Source of the DNA: Paenarthrobacter aurescens
Lineage (GTDB): Bacteria > Actinomycetota > Actinomycetes > Actinomycetales > Micrococcaceae
DNA: 64,000 nt
Direction: 5' to 3'
Assembly: GCF_041549525.1 (NCBI RefSeq)
Contig: NZ_CP157456.1
Coordinates: 3,286,001-3,350,000 of the forward strand
How positions within the stretch are numbered: position 1 is the first letter of the stretch; every line of letters begins with the position of its first letter. Under the pieces are notes generated by a model. The model was given only the letters and a program-made list of their open reading frames with translations, had not been told where the DNA came from and did no database searches. Both the position numbers and the translations under genes were made by a program. Below, piece after piece: positions 7,892 to 15,963 of the stretch.

Positions 7892-9535
7892 GTGGGCGAG
7901 AGGGTTGCCGGGGAACAGCAAGCCTCGTGTTCGGCTGTCGTGGCGGACTCAGACCGTGACCGTTTGGCGGCCACCACGTCAGCGCTTGATGCTGCAGGTT
8001 TCCAGGTGTTTCCGGCCACAGATACCTCCTCCATGGCTTTGCAGCTTCAACAACACCGCCCTTCAGTGGTGGTGGCAGCGAAGTCCCTCACTCATGCACT
8101 GGGTAGCCCCGGGGTTCCAGTGCTGCTGCTTCTTGACGAGCAGGAATCCGTTGACCTGGAAGAAATGGAATCCTGGCGGGTTGCGGACTACGTCATCAGC
8201 CCCGTGCGTCCCGGGGAACTCGTCCACCGGGTTCAAACCCTGATTGGACGTGCACGGGAACGTGCAAGCTCCCGCGCGGAAATCGAAGCACTGAGGGAAA
8301 GCCTGCGGAACGTCTCATCAGAGATCCGGCAAACCAATGACCCGCAGCTGATCGCAGAGCACGTGGTTCGAGGATTCGGCCGGGCGTTGGGCATGGACCA
8401 CGTGTGGTTCGCTACCTTCCGCGATGAACGCGTCCCCAGCATCCGCGCGCAATGGAACCGCCCGGGCCTTCCCCTGCTGCCCGCAAGGTTGGGCGACAGC
8501 GAAGGCGTGATCACCGAGACCGCCAACAGGCTGTGGGCCGACGCCGACGTCCTCGCCGTGACAGACCACAGGGAAGACCCCGATTCAGGAATCGCCATGG
8601 CGCTCAGGGAGTGGTCCGGCGAGCTCAACCCCGTCTCCACCGTGCTCCTGCCCGTTGGTGAGGGCGCTTCCGCCATGGGAATCATCCTCTTGTCCACGGT
8701 GCAGGAACCTCACAACTGGACCCGCCCCGAGATTGCCCTGATGCAACACGTCGCCGGGAACGTAGCCCACGGTCTCATCCAAGGCCACCTCATCAGCGCC
8801 CAGCAGCGGGTCCTGCACCAGCTAAGGCAACTCGATAAGGCCAAAACCGACTTCCTGGCCACCGTCAACCATGAGCTTCGGACACCCCTGACCTCCATCA
8901 CCGCCTACCTGGACATGATCCAGGACGGTTCCGGGGGCCCGGTTCCTGATGGCATCAGGAAAATGCTGGAAGTCATAGCCCGGAACTCGGATCGCCTGCG
9001 CAGACTCATTGAGGACATGCTCACGGTCTCCATGCAGGACGGCAGCAACCTGGACCTCAAACCCGTTGACATCGATAAACTCCTCCAAGTGGTGGTGGCA
9101 ACGCTCCGTCCACTGGCGGAATCGCGCCACGTGTCCGTGTCCTTCACCGAGGCCACCGAAGAAATTGAAGTCACCGCTGATGAAGCCAAGCTGGAACAGG
9201 TGTTCACCAACATTGTGGCCAACGCCATCAAGTTCACCCCCGAGGGCGGCCGGGTGGGCATCACCAGCGCCATGTCAGCCTCCGAGGATGGCGGCCCCGC
9301 AGCCTTGGTCCGGATTGCTGACAACGGGCTGGGCATCCCTGAGCACGATCTCCCTCACATCCTGACCAGGTTCTACCGCGCCTCCAACGCCACCTCGGCG
9401 GCTGTGCCCGGCAGCGGTCTTGGCCTGGCCATAGCCAACGACATCATCAGCCGCCACATGGGACGCATGGTCTTCGACTCCACGCTGGGATCCGGAACCA
9501 CGGTGTCTGTGGAACTGCCGGTAGGCGGGCCATAG
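7892..9535 (+). CDS. Soluble sensor histidine kinase with pseudo-receiver and GAF domains
   Basis: About 547 residues from GTG 7892 (GGAAGGGG lies upstream; ATG 7838 is an alternative). Order: a receiver-like domain (about 8-110), a GAF-like sensor (about 150-300), a HisKA H-box FLATVNHELRTPLTS (His near 330), then a HATPase with N-box FTNIVANAIKFTPEGG, ADNGLGIP and GSGLGLAIAND. All kinase motifs are intact. The receiver domain lacks the phosphoacceptor Asp (HRPSVVVAAKSL) and the conserved Lys (ISPVRPGEL), so it is probably a non-phosphorylated protein-interaction domain. No transmembrane segment is seen, implying a cytosolic signal. No cognate response regulator is adjacent, so it is an orphan kinase. 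It is convergent with the small-peptide gene. Confidence 0.88.
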   Translation: MGERVAGEQQASCSAVVADSDRDRLAATTSALDAAGFQVFPATDTSSMALQLQQHRPSVVVAAKSLTHALGSPGVPVLLLLDEQESVDLEEMESWRVADYVISPVRPGELVHRVQTLIGRARERASSRAEIEALRESLRNVSSEIRQTNDPQLIAEHVVRGFGRALGMDHVWFATFRDERVPSIRAQWNRPGLPLLPARLGDSEGVITETANRLWADADVLAVTDHREDPDSGIAMALREWSGELNPVSTVLLPVGEGASAMGIILLSTVQEPHNWTRPEIALMQHVAGNVAHGLIQGHLISAQQRVLHQLRQLDKAKTDFLATVNHELRTPLTSITAYLDMIQDGSGGPVPDGIRKMLEVIARNSDRLRRLIEDMLTVSMQDGSNLDLKPVDIDKLLQVVVATLRPLAESRHVSVSFTEATEEIEVTADEAKLEQVFTNIVANAIKFTPEGGRVGITSAMSASEDGGPAALVRIADNGLGIPEHDLPHILTRFYRASNATSAAVPGSGLGLAIANDIISRHMGRMVFDSTLGSGTTVSVELPVGGP

Positions 9536-9617
9536 GACGGTGTGACAGCCCTGTCAATCCAGGACACCCAGGATTTGAGCTTGCGTCACTAATGCACGAC
9601 ATCCAACGAAACAAAAC

Positions 9618-9647
9618 TGATGCCCCGGGCAGAAGCCCGGGGCATCA
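9618..9647. terminator. Hairpin between kinase and peptide genes
   Basis: Perfect 13-bp inverted repeat, TGATGCCCCGGGC at 9618-9630 and its complement at 9635-9647, loop AGAA. It is followed by only a short T-run (ATTT). It lies between the convergent kinase and small-peptide genes and probably terminates both. Confidence 0.75.
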
Positions 9648-9685
9648 ATTTAGCTCATGAGGCCTCGAGAGGCACTCCCCCATGT

Positions 9686-9856
9686 TTAGTTCGGCCACCA
9701 ACCGATGCTGGTGGTGTTGGTCTTACCTGTGGTGGTGCTGTTTGGCCACCAGCCAATTGCCGTGCTGTCCTGCGTAGGCTCGGCGTTGGCCGGGGCAGCG
9801 AATCCGGTGACTGCCAGAACCGCCGCCATGAGCAGGGTTGCCGCAAATTTTTTCAT
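9686..9856 (-). CDS. Small secreted peptide precursor with two IGWWPN repeats
   Basis: A 56-codon gene found by reading the minus strand. Residues 1-25 form a textbook Sec signal peptide: MKK, a hydrophobic core, then APANA as the signal peptidase I site. The predicted mature peptide has 31 residues. It is Thr/Ser/Asn-rich with one Lys, and contains AIGWWPN (residues 33-39) and SIGWWPN at the very C-terminus (50-56), joined by STTTGKTNTT. I do not recognise the family. The exact repeat of a Trp-Trp-Pro motif with one copy ending the chain suggests a processed signal or other bioactive peptide; a surface-binding peptide is an alternative. It diverges from the TPR/GGDEF-EAL operon across a strong palindrome and is convergent with the kinase. 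Ribosome binding site is weak (AAAGGG, 8 nt upstream). Confidence 0.75.
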   Translation of the reverse strand: MKKFAATLLMAAVLAVTGFAAPANAEPTQDSTAIGWWPNSTTTGKTNTTSIGWWPN

Positions 9857-9892
9857 CCGCTATGCCCTTTCGTACTGATGCGAATTTGTTGA

Positions 9893-9928
9893 CCGTGACT
9901 TGAATAAAGTCACGGGGCAAACTATACG
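9893..9928 (+). promoter_or_regulatory. Palindromic operator over the promoter of the TPR/GGDEF-EAL operon
   Basis: A perfect 9-bp inverted repeat, CCGTGACTT (9893-9901) and AAGTCACGG (9907-9915), separated by GAATA. A plausible sigma-70 promoter overlaps it: -35 TTGAAT (9900-9905), 17-bp spacer, -10 TATACG (9923-9928). Transcription would begin about 14-29 nt before the TPR gene. The dimer site covers the -35, as for a repressor, and also lies in the leader of the divergent peptide gene. The regulator is unknown. Confidence 0.6.
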
Positions 9929-9948
9929 AGCTTTTCTTCCGTAATGAC

Positions 9949-11016
9949 ATGGATAATGGGCATATGCAAAGTCCCCACCTGGCCCCCCACCTTGTTGCCG
10001 GACTGAATGCACGTGCCAAATGGAAGGCCCGGGACTTTGATGAGGCCTTCAGGCTCGCTGTTGAGGCCGCTGAGCTGGCCCACGACGCCGGCGACGACAC
10101 CGCTTGGTGGAACATGCGTTACTTGCAGGCCGAATGCCTCCGGGACCAAGGAAACATCGAGGAATACCTGGCACAGGCCTCCGCCCTGAATGATCACAGC
10201 CTTACCGCGTCCTCCCCCGAGCTTGGCGCCAAAGCCGGAACAATGGTGGCCATTGGGCTCCAAGGCCTCGGCCGGCTTGCAGAAGCTGCAACCATGGCCG
10301 CCGATGCTGCAAAACTGGCAGCCACGGACCCTGAACTCCTTTACGTGCAGGTCCTCGCCCAGCGCGCCTTGATCGCCGCTCTGGCCGAGAGCCGTCTGCT
10401 CGATGATGCCTGGCGGGAATGCCTTGTCCTGGAAACTTTGATTACCGATGACGTTGATGAGGACACGGCAGGAAAAGGTTACTGGGTGATAGGCAACGTG
10501 GCATTCCTGGCAGACCGGGTGGCTGATGGGGGCCGGTACCACGACCTGGCCGCCGAAAGGCTTTCACCCTCCAAGGACGTTGATTTATGGGCACGATTCA
10601 ACCGTGCCTCAGCCGAAATGCGACTGCAGGCAAAACTCGCTGACGCTGCCACGCTTCGCTGCATTGAGAGAGCAGAGCTAGCAACGGATATTGTGGGCGG
10701 ATCCGAGCGGGATCATCTGGAAATGTCCTTGGTCCGCGCCCATTGGAATTACCTCGCCGGAGATATGGAGGAAGCCTTGACGATCCTCGAACCCCTTTGC
10801 GCCCGCTCCTCCATTCTTGCCAAGCAAACCTCCGCCGAAGCACATTTCCTTTATGGGCGGACTTTGATGGCCACCCAACGAATTGATGAAAGCCTTGTTG
10901 CTTTCGAAGAAGCAGCAAAACTTTTCGAACAAGCGGCCTTGCCCGAGCGCAGCGCAGCCGTTCGCGAGCATCTGCGGCAGAGCGTCCGGCGCCGGGGCGG
11001 GCCGCACGGGGAGTGA
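9949..11016 (+). CDS. TPR-like helical-repeat protein
   Basis: About 355 residues, all-helical, built from TPR-like helix pairs (for example ARDFDEAFRLAVEAAELAHDAG, LGRLAEAATMAADAAKLA and RIDESLVAFEEAAKLFEQA). No DNA-binding domain, signal peptide or membrane segment is seen, so it is a cytosolic scaffold or sensor. Start is ATG 9949 or ATG 9964. Its stop overlaps the GTG start of the GGDEF-EAL gene by 4 nt, so the two are translationally coupled and probably act together. TPR proteins can bind peptides (RRNPP regulators), and a secreted-peptide gene lies divergently upstream; that link is inference only. Confidence 0.72.
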   Translation: MDNGHMQSPHLAPHLVAGLNARAKWKARDFDEAFRLAVEAAELAHDAGDDTAWWNMRYLQAECLRDQGNIEEYLAQASALNDHSLTASSPELGAKAGTMVAIGLQGLGRLAEAATMAADAAKLAATDPELLYVQVLAQRALIAALAESRLLDDAWRECLVLETLITDDVDEDTAGKGYWVIGNVAFLADRVADGGRYHDLAAERLSPSKDVDLWARFNRASAEMRLQAKLADAATLRCIERAELATDIVGGSERDHLEMSLVRAHWNYLAGDMEEALTILEPLCARSSILAKQTSAEAHFLYGRTLMATQRIDESLVAFEEAAKLFEQAALPERSAAVREHLRQSVRRRGGPHGE

Positions 11017-12572
11017 GCATGCCTGACGCCGAATCGTATTCCGCGAACGACCCCCGGTTGGGGCTGCTCCTGGAGGGCATCGTCAGGCTTGCCGCGGGCG
11101 ACCTGAACACGAGGATCCCAGTCTCTGATGCCCGCGATGAAATTGACGCCGTGATCATGGGCACCAACCTCCTGGCCGAAGATCTGCAGATCGTCTACGA
11201 AGAGCTGGAGCAGCGGGTGCAGGCCCGGACACAACAGCTCAATGAAGCTCACCTCGCCATGCAACACATGGCAATGACCGATCCCCTGACAGGCCTGAGC
11301 AACCGTTCCGCCTTCGCCACTGCCCTCAGCGAGGCCCAAGCGAACGGGGCGGAAGGCAACAAACGTCCGGCAATCCTTCTGCTGGATATGGACGGTTTCA
11401 AAGCGATCAACGATTCCCTCGGGCACACCATCGGCGACAAAGTCCTGGAGACGGTGGCCACCCGAATCAGCGGGGCAGTCCGTGAACAGGACATGGTGGC
11501 CCGCATGGGAGGCGACGAATTCGCCGTCCTGCTTCCGGGAGTCAGCCCCGCCGAGGCAAGTTCCATCGGAAGCCGGATCATCGCAGCCGTGTCCGGTGCC
11601 ATGGAGATCGAGGGTCAGCATCTGCGCTGCGGCGTCAGCATGGGTCTCCGCATGGCCGACCCCGGGCAGCGGGCCGAAGAGCTCATGATGGAAGCGGACA
11701 TCGCCATGTACGAGTCCAAGGCGGACGGACGCGGCAAGCTCAAGGTGTTTGAACCCGACATGCTGCTTGCCCGGCAAATGCGGAATCAGATGGTGGGCGA
11801 ACTCAAAGAAGCGATCGCCGGTTCCCAACTGGTGCTCTACTACCAGCCCATCATCAGGCTGGACACTCGCGAAATTGAAGGCGTTGAAGCACTGGTCCGG
11901 TGGAACCACCCCACCCGCGGCATCATCATGCCGGACGAGTTCATCCCCATTGCCGAGGAAACGGGAATGATTTCCGATCTGGGCGGATGGGTGCTCCGCA
12001 CCGCCGTCGAGCAGTTGAAAAAATGGCGCAGCGACCCCCTCACGGCGGGCCACGACTTCAGCATGCGCATCAATGTTTCCGCAGCGGATCTGCAGCGTTT
12101 GGAGTTCATCGAAGACGTACGCGAGGCCCTCGCTTCAGCGGGACTGGATCCATCGCTCCTGGTCCTGGAGCTGACCGAAAGCGCCGTCATCCAAGGCAAC
12201 GATCTTGACCGTTATACGCTGAACAGCCTGCGGCGCCTTGGAGTGGGCCTGGAAATTGATGACTTCGGCACCGGTTACTCCTCCATCAGTTACTTGCGCC
12301 AGTTGCCGGTGGACACCGTCAAGGTGGACAGGACGCTGCTTTCGGCTTTGGGCAGCGACCCCGCCCAGCCGGCTCTGCTGGCTGCCGTCCTCCAGCTGAT
12401 CCGAGCCTGCGGGTTGGCCGCAGTATGGGAGGGGATCGAAAGCGCAGAGCAGGCCGATTACCTGCTGAGCATCGGTTGCACCAGCGGGCAGGGGTACTAC
12501 TTCAGCCGGCCGCTGCCTGAGCCTCAACTGACCGAACAGCTGAAGCACTACAAAACCTGGCCCGTCAGTTAA
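11013..12572 (+). CDS. GGDEF-EAL c-di-GMP cyclase/phosphodiesterase
   Basis: 519 residues with no transmembrane segment. Residues ~10-65 look like a HAMP-type linker and coiled coil (GDLNTRIPVSDARDEIDAV, EELEQRVQARTQQLNE). The GGDEF domain (~85-245) has an intact MGGDEFAVLLPG and an RxxD inhibitory site (REQD) five residues before it. The EAL domain (~262-510) keeps EALVRW, INVSAADL, LELTES, DDFGTGYSS, VKVD, the Glu of EGIE and the late Gln of GQGYYFSRP. Both activities are therefore possible: making and degrading cyclic di-GMP. Start GTG 11013 overlaps the TPR gene; ATG 11019 is possible. The 3' end overlaps the convergent GNAT gene by 8 nt. Confidence 0.9.
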   Translation: MSMPDAESYSANDPRLGLLLEGIVRLAAGDLNTRIPVSDARDEIDAVIMGTNLLAEDLQIVYEELEQRVQARTQQLNEAHLAMQHMAMTDPLTGLSNRSAFATALSEAQANGAEGNKRPAILLLDMDGFKAINDSLGHTIGDKVLETVATRISGAVREQDMVARMGGDEFAVLLPGVSPAEASSIGSRIIAAVSGAMEIEGQHLRCGVSMGLRMADPGQRAEELMMEADIAMYESKADGRGKLKVFEPDMLLARQMRNQMVGELKEAIAGSQLVLYYQPIIRLDTREIEGVEALVRWNHPTRGIIMPDEFIPIAEETGMISDLGGWVLRTAVEQLKKWRSDPLTAGHDFSMRINVSAADLQRLEFIEDVREALASAGLDPSLLVLELTESAVIQGNDLDRYTLNSLRRLGVGLEIDDFGTGYSSISYLRQLPVDTVKVDRTLLSALGSDPAQPALLAAVLQLIRACGLAAVWEGIESAEQADYLLSIGCTSGQGYYFSRPLPEPQLTEQLKHYKTWPVS

Positions 12573-13143
12573 TGGTCCGCGTCCACGGGTGATGCCGGGT
12601 GCGCCACTCCGAGTCCAGCATTGCGTAGATATTCTCGGTAGCCCACTGGCCTTTGTAGTTCCAGTTATCCACCAGGGTTGCTTCCAGCCGCATGCCCAAG
12701 CGCTTGCAGACACCGGCAGAACCGGTGTTCAGTGCGTCCAACTTGGCGTCGATCCGGTGAAAGGCCAGTTTCTCGAAGGCAAGCTTCATCACAGCCTCAG
12801 CAGCTTCGGTGGCAATCCCATGGCCGCGCGCCTCGGGGTGGAGGATCCAGCCCAGCTCCCCTTGGCCGGTCCCTTCCAGCCACTTCAACACCACCTCGCC
12901 CAAGAGCCCGGGCTGATCCTTGCGTTCAATGGCCAGGCACACCCAATCGCCCTCCTGCTTGAACTCAAAGTTGGCGTACCGGCCCAGGACTTCCATGGAC
13001 CTGGTTCTGCTCAACTCATTGCGAAAAAGAAACCGGGCAGTTTCAGGAAGGGACTGGTAGCCATGGAAGCGATCAAGGTCCTCCGCTTCGAAGCGGCGCA
13101 GAACGAGTCGATCGGTGATGATGGGAAGCTCAATTTCGGGCAT
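12565..13143 (-). CDS. GNAT family N-acetyltransferase (RimJ/RimL type)
   Basis: 192 residues beginning PIITDRLVLRRFEAEDLDRF, the usual start of RimJ/RimL-like acetyltransferases. The acetyl-CoA loop region is ILHPEARGHGIATEAAEAVM, and the C-terminal part GVCKRLGMRLEATLVDNWNYKG is typical. The enzyme moves an acetyl group from acetyl-CoA to an amine on a protein or small molecule, here unknown. Start ATG 13143 is chosen because homologous sequence begins there, although the frame is open to 13770. It is convergent with the GGDEF-EAL gene and divergent from paaI. Confidence 0.85.
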   Translation of the reverse strand: MPEIELPIITDRLVLRRFEAEDLDRFHGYQSLPETARFLFRNELSRTRSMEVLGRYANFEFKQEGDWVCLAIERKDQPGLLGEVVLKWLEGTGQGELGWILHPEARGHGIATEAAEAVMKLAFEKLAFHRIDAKLDALNTGSAGVCKRLGMRLEATLVDNWNYKGQWATENIYAMLDSEWRTRHHPWTRTIN

Positions 13144-13225
13144 GGTTCCGAGGCTACTAGGTGCAGGCGATTCAAGGTCCAGTCCTGGGTCCAGTCTTGA
13201 CACGTGGCGCGATCTGGGATTACCT

Positions 13226-13239
13226 AATGAACATTCGGT
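13226..13239. promoter_or_regulatory. Candidate TetR-type operator before paaI
   Basis: AATGAACATTCGGT matches the pattern ACCGAACGGTCGGT at 10 of 14 positions. It lies 25 bp upstream of the paaI start inside a wider imperfect palindrome (13221-13244). Similar sites precede paaZ and the thiolase operon. The likely ligand is the TetR protein encoded at the end of this operon. Confidence 0.5.
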
Positions 13240-13263
13240 AAATAAAGCTGGAGGCAATGACGC

Positions 13264-13728
13264 ATGGTTGAAACAACCCTCTCCGGTGCTTCGCACCACA
13301 TCCTGACCAACGACTACGCGTCTGAATGGATGGGCATCGAGGTCCTCAAGCTCGACGACGGCCACGCCACCATCCGCATGCAGCTCCGCCAGGAGATGCT
13401 CAACGGATTCGGCATGGCCCACGGCGGAATGATCTTCGCCTTCGGTGACACAGCCTTCGCGCTGGCCTGCAACCCGGCCAACCCCACGCCCAAGCAAGCC
13501 GCCAACATCACGGTGGCCTCCGGCGTCGACATCAACTTCATCAAGCCCGCATTCCAGGGCCAGGTGATCACCGCCGTCGCAAACCGCCGCGCGAGCACTG
13601 GCCGAAGCGGCCTCTATGACATCCAGATTTATGCGGCCTCGCCCGACGCCCCTTCCTCCGCTGACACCGGACCCGGGGAACTCATTGCCGAGTTCCGTGG
13701 CCGCAGCCGCACCATCTCCAAGAAGTAG
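13264..13728 (+). CDS. paaI: Hydroxyphenylacetyl-CoA thioesterase PaaI
   Basis: 154-residue hotdog-fold thioesterase. NGFGMAHGGMIFAFGDTAFA is the PaaI active-site helix region, followed by ASGVDINFIKPAF and SGLYDIQIY. In the phenylacetate pathway PaaI hydrolyses ring-hydroxylated phenylacetyl-CoA thioesters that would trap coenzyme A. GGAGG lies 9 nt before the ATG. It is the first gene of a paaI-paaK-tetR run with 8- and 30-nt gaps. The core ring epoxidase genes paaABCDE are not in this window. Confidence 0.85.
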   Translation: MVETTLSGASHHILTNDYASEWMGIEVLKLDDGHATIRMQLRQEMLNGFGMAHGGMIFAFGDTAFALACNPANPTPKQAANITVASGVDINFIKPAFQGQVITAVANRRASTGRSGLYDIQIYAASPDAPSSADTGPGELIAEFRGRSRTISKK

Positions 13729-13736
13729 GAACCCCC

Positions 13737-15074
13737 ATGACTCAGAACACCGTGGCCGCAGTTTCCACACCCGATGCAGCCGTGCTGGACCGCGAAGAAA
13801 CCATCTCCCGCGACGAACTGGAGGCCCTGCAGCTCACCCGCCTCCAGCACACCGTGGCCTACGCCTACGATCGCGTTCCGCTGTACAAGCGGAAGTTTGA
13901 CGAAACCGGCGTGCATCCTACCGACCTCCGCGAGTTGAGCGACCTCAGCAAATTCCCGTACACCACCAAAGAAGACCTCCGCCTGGAGTACCCCTTTGGG
14001 ATGTTCGCCGTCCCACAGGACCAAGTGGCGCGCATCCATGCCAGCTCCGGCACCACAGGGCGCCCCACAGTGGTTGGCTACACCAAGCAGGACCTCGCCA
14101 ACTGGGCCACCCTGGTGGCCCGGTCCTTCCGCGCCTCCGGCGTCCGCCCCGGCATGAAGGTCCACAACGCCTACGGCTATGGCCTGTTTACCGGCGGACT
14201 CGGTGCGCACGCCGGTGCTGAAGCACTCGGCTGCACTGTCATCCCCATGTCCGGCGGGCAGACCGAACGCCAGATCCAGCTCATCCAGGACTTCAAGCCG
14301 GACGCCATCCTGGCCACGCCCACCTACCTGCTGACCATTGCCGACGCCATGGCACACCAGGGCATAGACCCGCGGTCAACGTCGCTCAAATACGCCGTCC
14401 TGGGCGCCGAGCCATGGACCGAAGAAATGCGCCACGAGCTCGAAACCACCATGAACATCAAGGCCTCGGACATCTACGGACTCTCCGAAGTCATGGGCCC
14501 CGGCGTTGCCGGCGAAGCCGTGGAAACCCAGGATGGCTGCCACATCTGGGAGGATCACTTCCGCCCCGAAATCATCGACCCCTTCGATCACTCCACAGTG
14601 CTGGCAGACGGTGAACCCGGCGAGCTCGTCTTCACATCCCTGACCAAGGAAGCGCTGCCCATCATCCGCTACCGCACCAAAGACCTCACCCGCCTGCTCC
14701 CCGGCACCGCACGCCCCGCACACCGCCGCATGGGCCGCATCACCGGCCGCAGTGACGACATGATCATCCTGCGCGGCGTGAACCTCTTCCCGTCACAGAT
14801 CGAGGAAATCGCCCTCCGCATCCCCGAGCTCAGCCCCCATTTCCAGCTCGAAATCACCCGCCCCGAGGGCAAGCGCATGGACTCGCTGACGGTCCGTATA
14901 GAGCGGCGCGAGGCTGTGTCTCCCGAGGCAAGCACGACGGCGGCCCACACCTTGCGTGAGCAGATCAAGATTCATGTGGGGTCATCTTGCGTGGTTGATG
15001 TTGTGGAGCCGGGTTCCCTTGAGCGGTCCAACGGCAAGCTTCGCCGGATCTACGACATGCGCCCCAAGGCCTGA
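13737..15074 (+). CDS. paaK: Phenylacetate-CoA ligase PaaK
   Basis: 445 residues of the adenylate-forming family. The AMP-binding loop is HASSGTTGRPTVVGYT. PaaK hallmarks include YAYDRVPLYKRKFDE near the N-terminus, AYGYGLFTGGLGAHAGAEALG, DIYGLSEVMGPGVAGE and the C-terminal ITGRSDDMIILRGVNLFPSQIEE. It activates phenylacetate with ATP and CoA to phenylacetyl-CoA, the entry step of the pathway. Length matches the family. It sits between paaI and the TetR regulator. Confidence 0.93.
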   Translation: MTQNTVAAVSTPDAAVLDREETISRDELEALQLTRLQHTVAYAYDRVPLYKRKFDETGVHPTDLRELSDLSKFPYTTKEDLRLEYPFGMFAVPQDQVARIHASSGTTGRPTVVGYTKQDLANWATLVARSFRASGVRPGMKVHNAYGYGLFTGGLGAHAGAEALGCTVIPMSGGQTERQIQLIQDFKPDAILATPTYLLTIADAMAHQGIDPRSTSLKYAVLGAEPWTEEMRHELETTMNIKASDIYGLSEVMGPGVAGEAVETQDGCHIWEDHFRPEIIDPFDHSTVLADGEPGELVFTSLTKEALPIIRYRTKDLTRLLPGTARPAHRRMGRITGRSDDMIILRGVNLFPSQIEEIALRIPELSPHFQLEITRPEGKRMDSLTVRIERREAVSPEASTTAAHTLREQIKIHVGSSCVVDVVEPGSLERSNGKLRRIYDMRPKA

Positions 15075-15104
15075 CCTTGGATGAGATCGTGAGAAAATGC
15101 CAGC

Positions 15105-15707
15105 ATGCCTACTGAGACCACCACCAAGCGCGGACGGCCCGGTTATGACCAGCAGTCGGTGCTCCGCATCGCCGTCGACGTCTTCAACCGCCACGGGTAC
15201 GACGCAACGTCCATGGGCATTCTGGCCGAAAACCTCGGGATCTCGAAGTCAGCCATCTACCACCACGTGCCGTCCAAGGGCGATCTTCTGAAGCTCGCCC
15301 TGGACCACGCTTTGGGCGGGTTGGAAGCAATTCTGGAGGAGCCCTCCGCCACGTCCGGGCCTGCCGATGCGCGGCTGGAGTTCGTGCTTCGGCAGACCAT
15401 CGCTGTTCTGGTGGACAGGCTGCCGTTCGTCACGCTGCTGCTTCGCCTGCGGGGCAACACGGAGATTGAGCGCGACGCCCTGGAACGCCGGCGCGCCTTC
15501 GACCACAAGGTGGCCGAGCTGATCGCCGCTGCCAGGGAAGACGGATCGCTGCGCCAGGACATCGATCCGCGCACCGTCACACGCCTGCTGTTCGGCACCA
15601 TCAACTCGATTGTGGAGTGGTACAAGCCGGGCGGCTCGCTGTCTCCGGAGAAGCTCGCCGACGACGTCATCACCATGGCCTTCGACGGACTCCACACCGC
15701 CGCCTGA
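15105..15707 (+). CDS. paaR: TetR family regulator of the phenylacetate genes
   Basis: 200 residues with an N-terminal TetR helix-turn-helix (AVDVFNRHGYDATSMGILAENLGISKSAIYHHVPSKGDLLKLALDHAL) and a variable ligand-binding C-terminus. Its place directly behind paaK suggests it represses the paa genes and responds to phenylacetyl-CoA, as PaaR does in other bacteria. That assignment is inferred from context. Three palindromic sites in the window (before paaI, paaZ and the thiolase operon) are its likely operators. Confidence 0.75.
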   Translation: MPTETTTKRGRPGYDQQSVLRIAVDVFNRHGYDATSMGILAENLGISKSAIYHHVPSKGDLLKLALDHALGGLEAILEEPSATSGPADARLEFVLRQTIAVLVDRLPFVTLLLRLRGNTEIERDALERRRAFDHKVAELIAAAREDGSLRQDIDPRTVTRLLFGTINSIVEWYKPGGSLSPEKLADDVITMAFDGLHTAA

Positions 15708-15711
15708 CCGT

Positions 15712-15823
15712 CTCTCACATCCCCAGGCCTTGAGCCGCATCCTCTCTCACATCCCCAGGCCCTTGAGCCGCACCCTCTCTCACATCCCCAGGCTTTGAGC
15801 CGCACCCTCTCTCACATCCCCAG
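15712..15823 (+). repeat. 32-bp-pitch repeat array, 4 copies, after paaR
   Basis: CTCTCACATCCCCAGG starts at 15712, 15744, 15777 and 15809, with the linker CYTTGAGCCGCAYC conserved between copies. The array begins immediately after the paaR stop codon. It is the same family as the arrays at 15964-16043 (opposite strand) and 19035-19130. Confidence 0.9.
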
Positions 15824-15888
15824 GTGACGGGCGTGACGAACCCGGGTAACGCCGTCGTCGTTTGGTTCCTTTGACTGCCCTTAGCGGT

Positions 15889-15935
15889 AACGACGAAACG
15901 CCTTCCCGCAAGAAGCGGAAAGGCGTTTTGTCGTT
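15889..15935. terminator. Bidirectional terminator between paaR and paaZ
   Basis: Left arm AACGACGAAACGCCTT (15889-15904) pairs with AAGGCGTTTTGTCGTT (15920-15935), with one G-U wobble. The stem extends into CCCGC/GCGG. Runs of T/A in the arms fit intrinsic termination in both directions. It lies midway between the two inverted repeat arrays. Confidence 0.8.
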
Positions 15936-15963
15936 CCTGCAAGAGGGTCCCGGCCGAACCCAC

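Noticed and set aside
9655..9846. 63-residue minus-strand open frame over the small-peptide region
   Set aside because: It is in another frame, Arg/Pro-rich with no signal peptide. The 56-codon frame at 9686-9856 has a full signal peptide and repeats.
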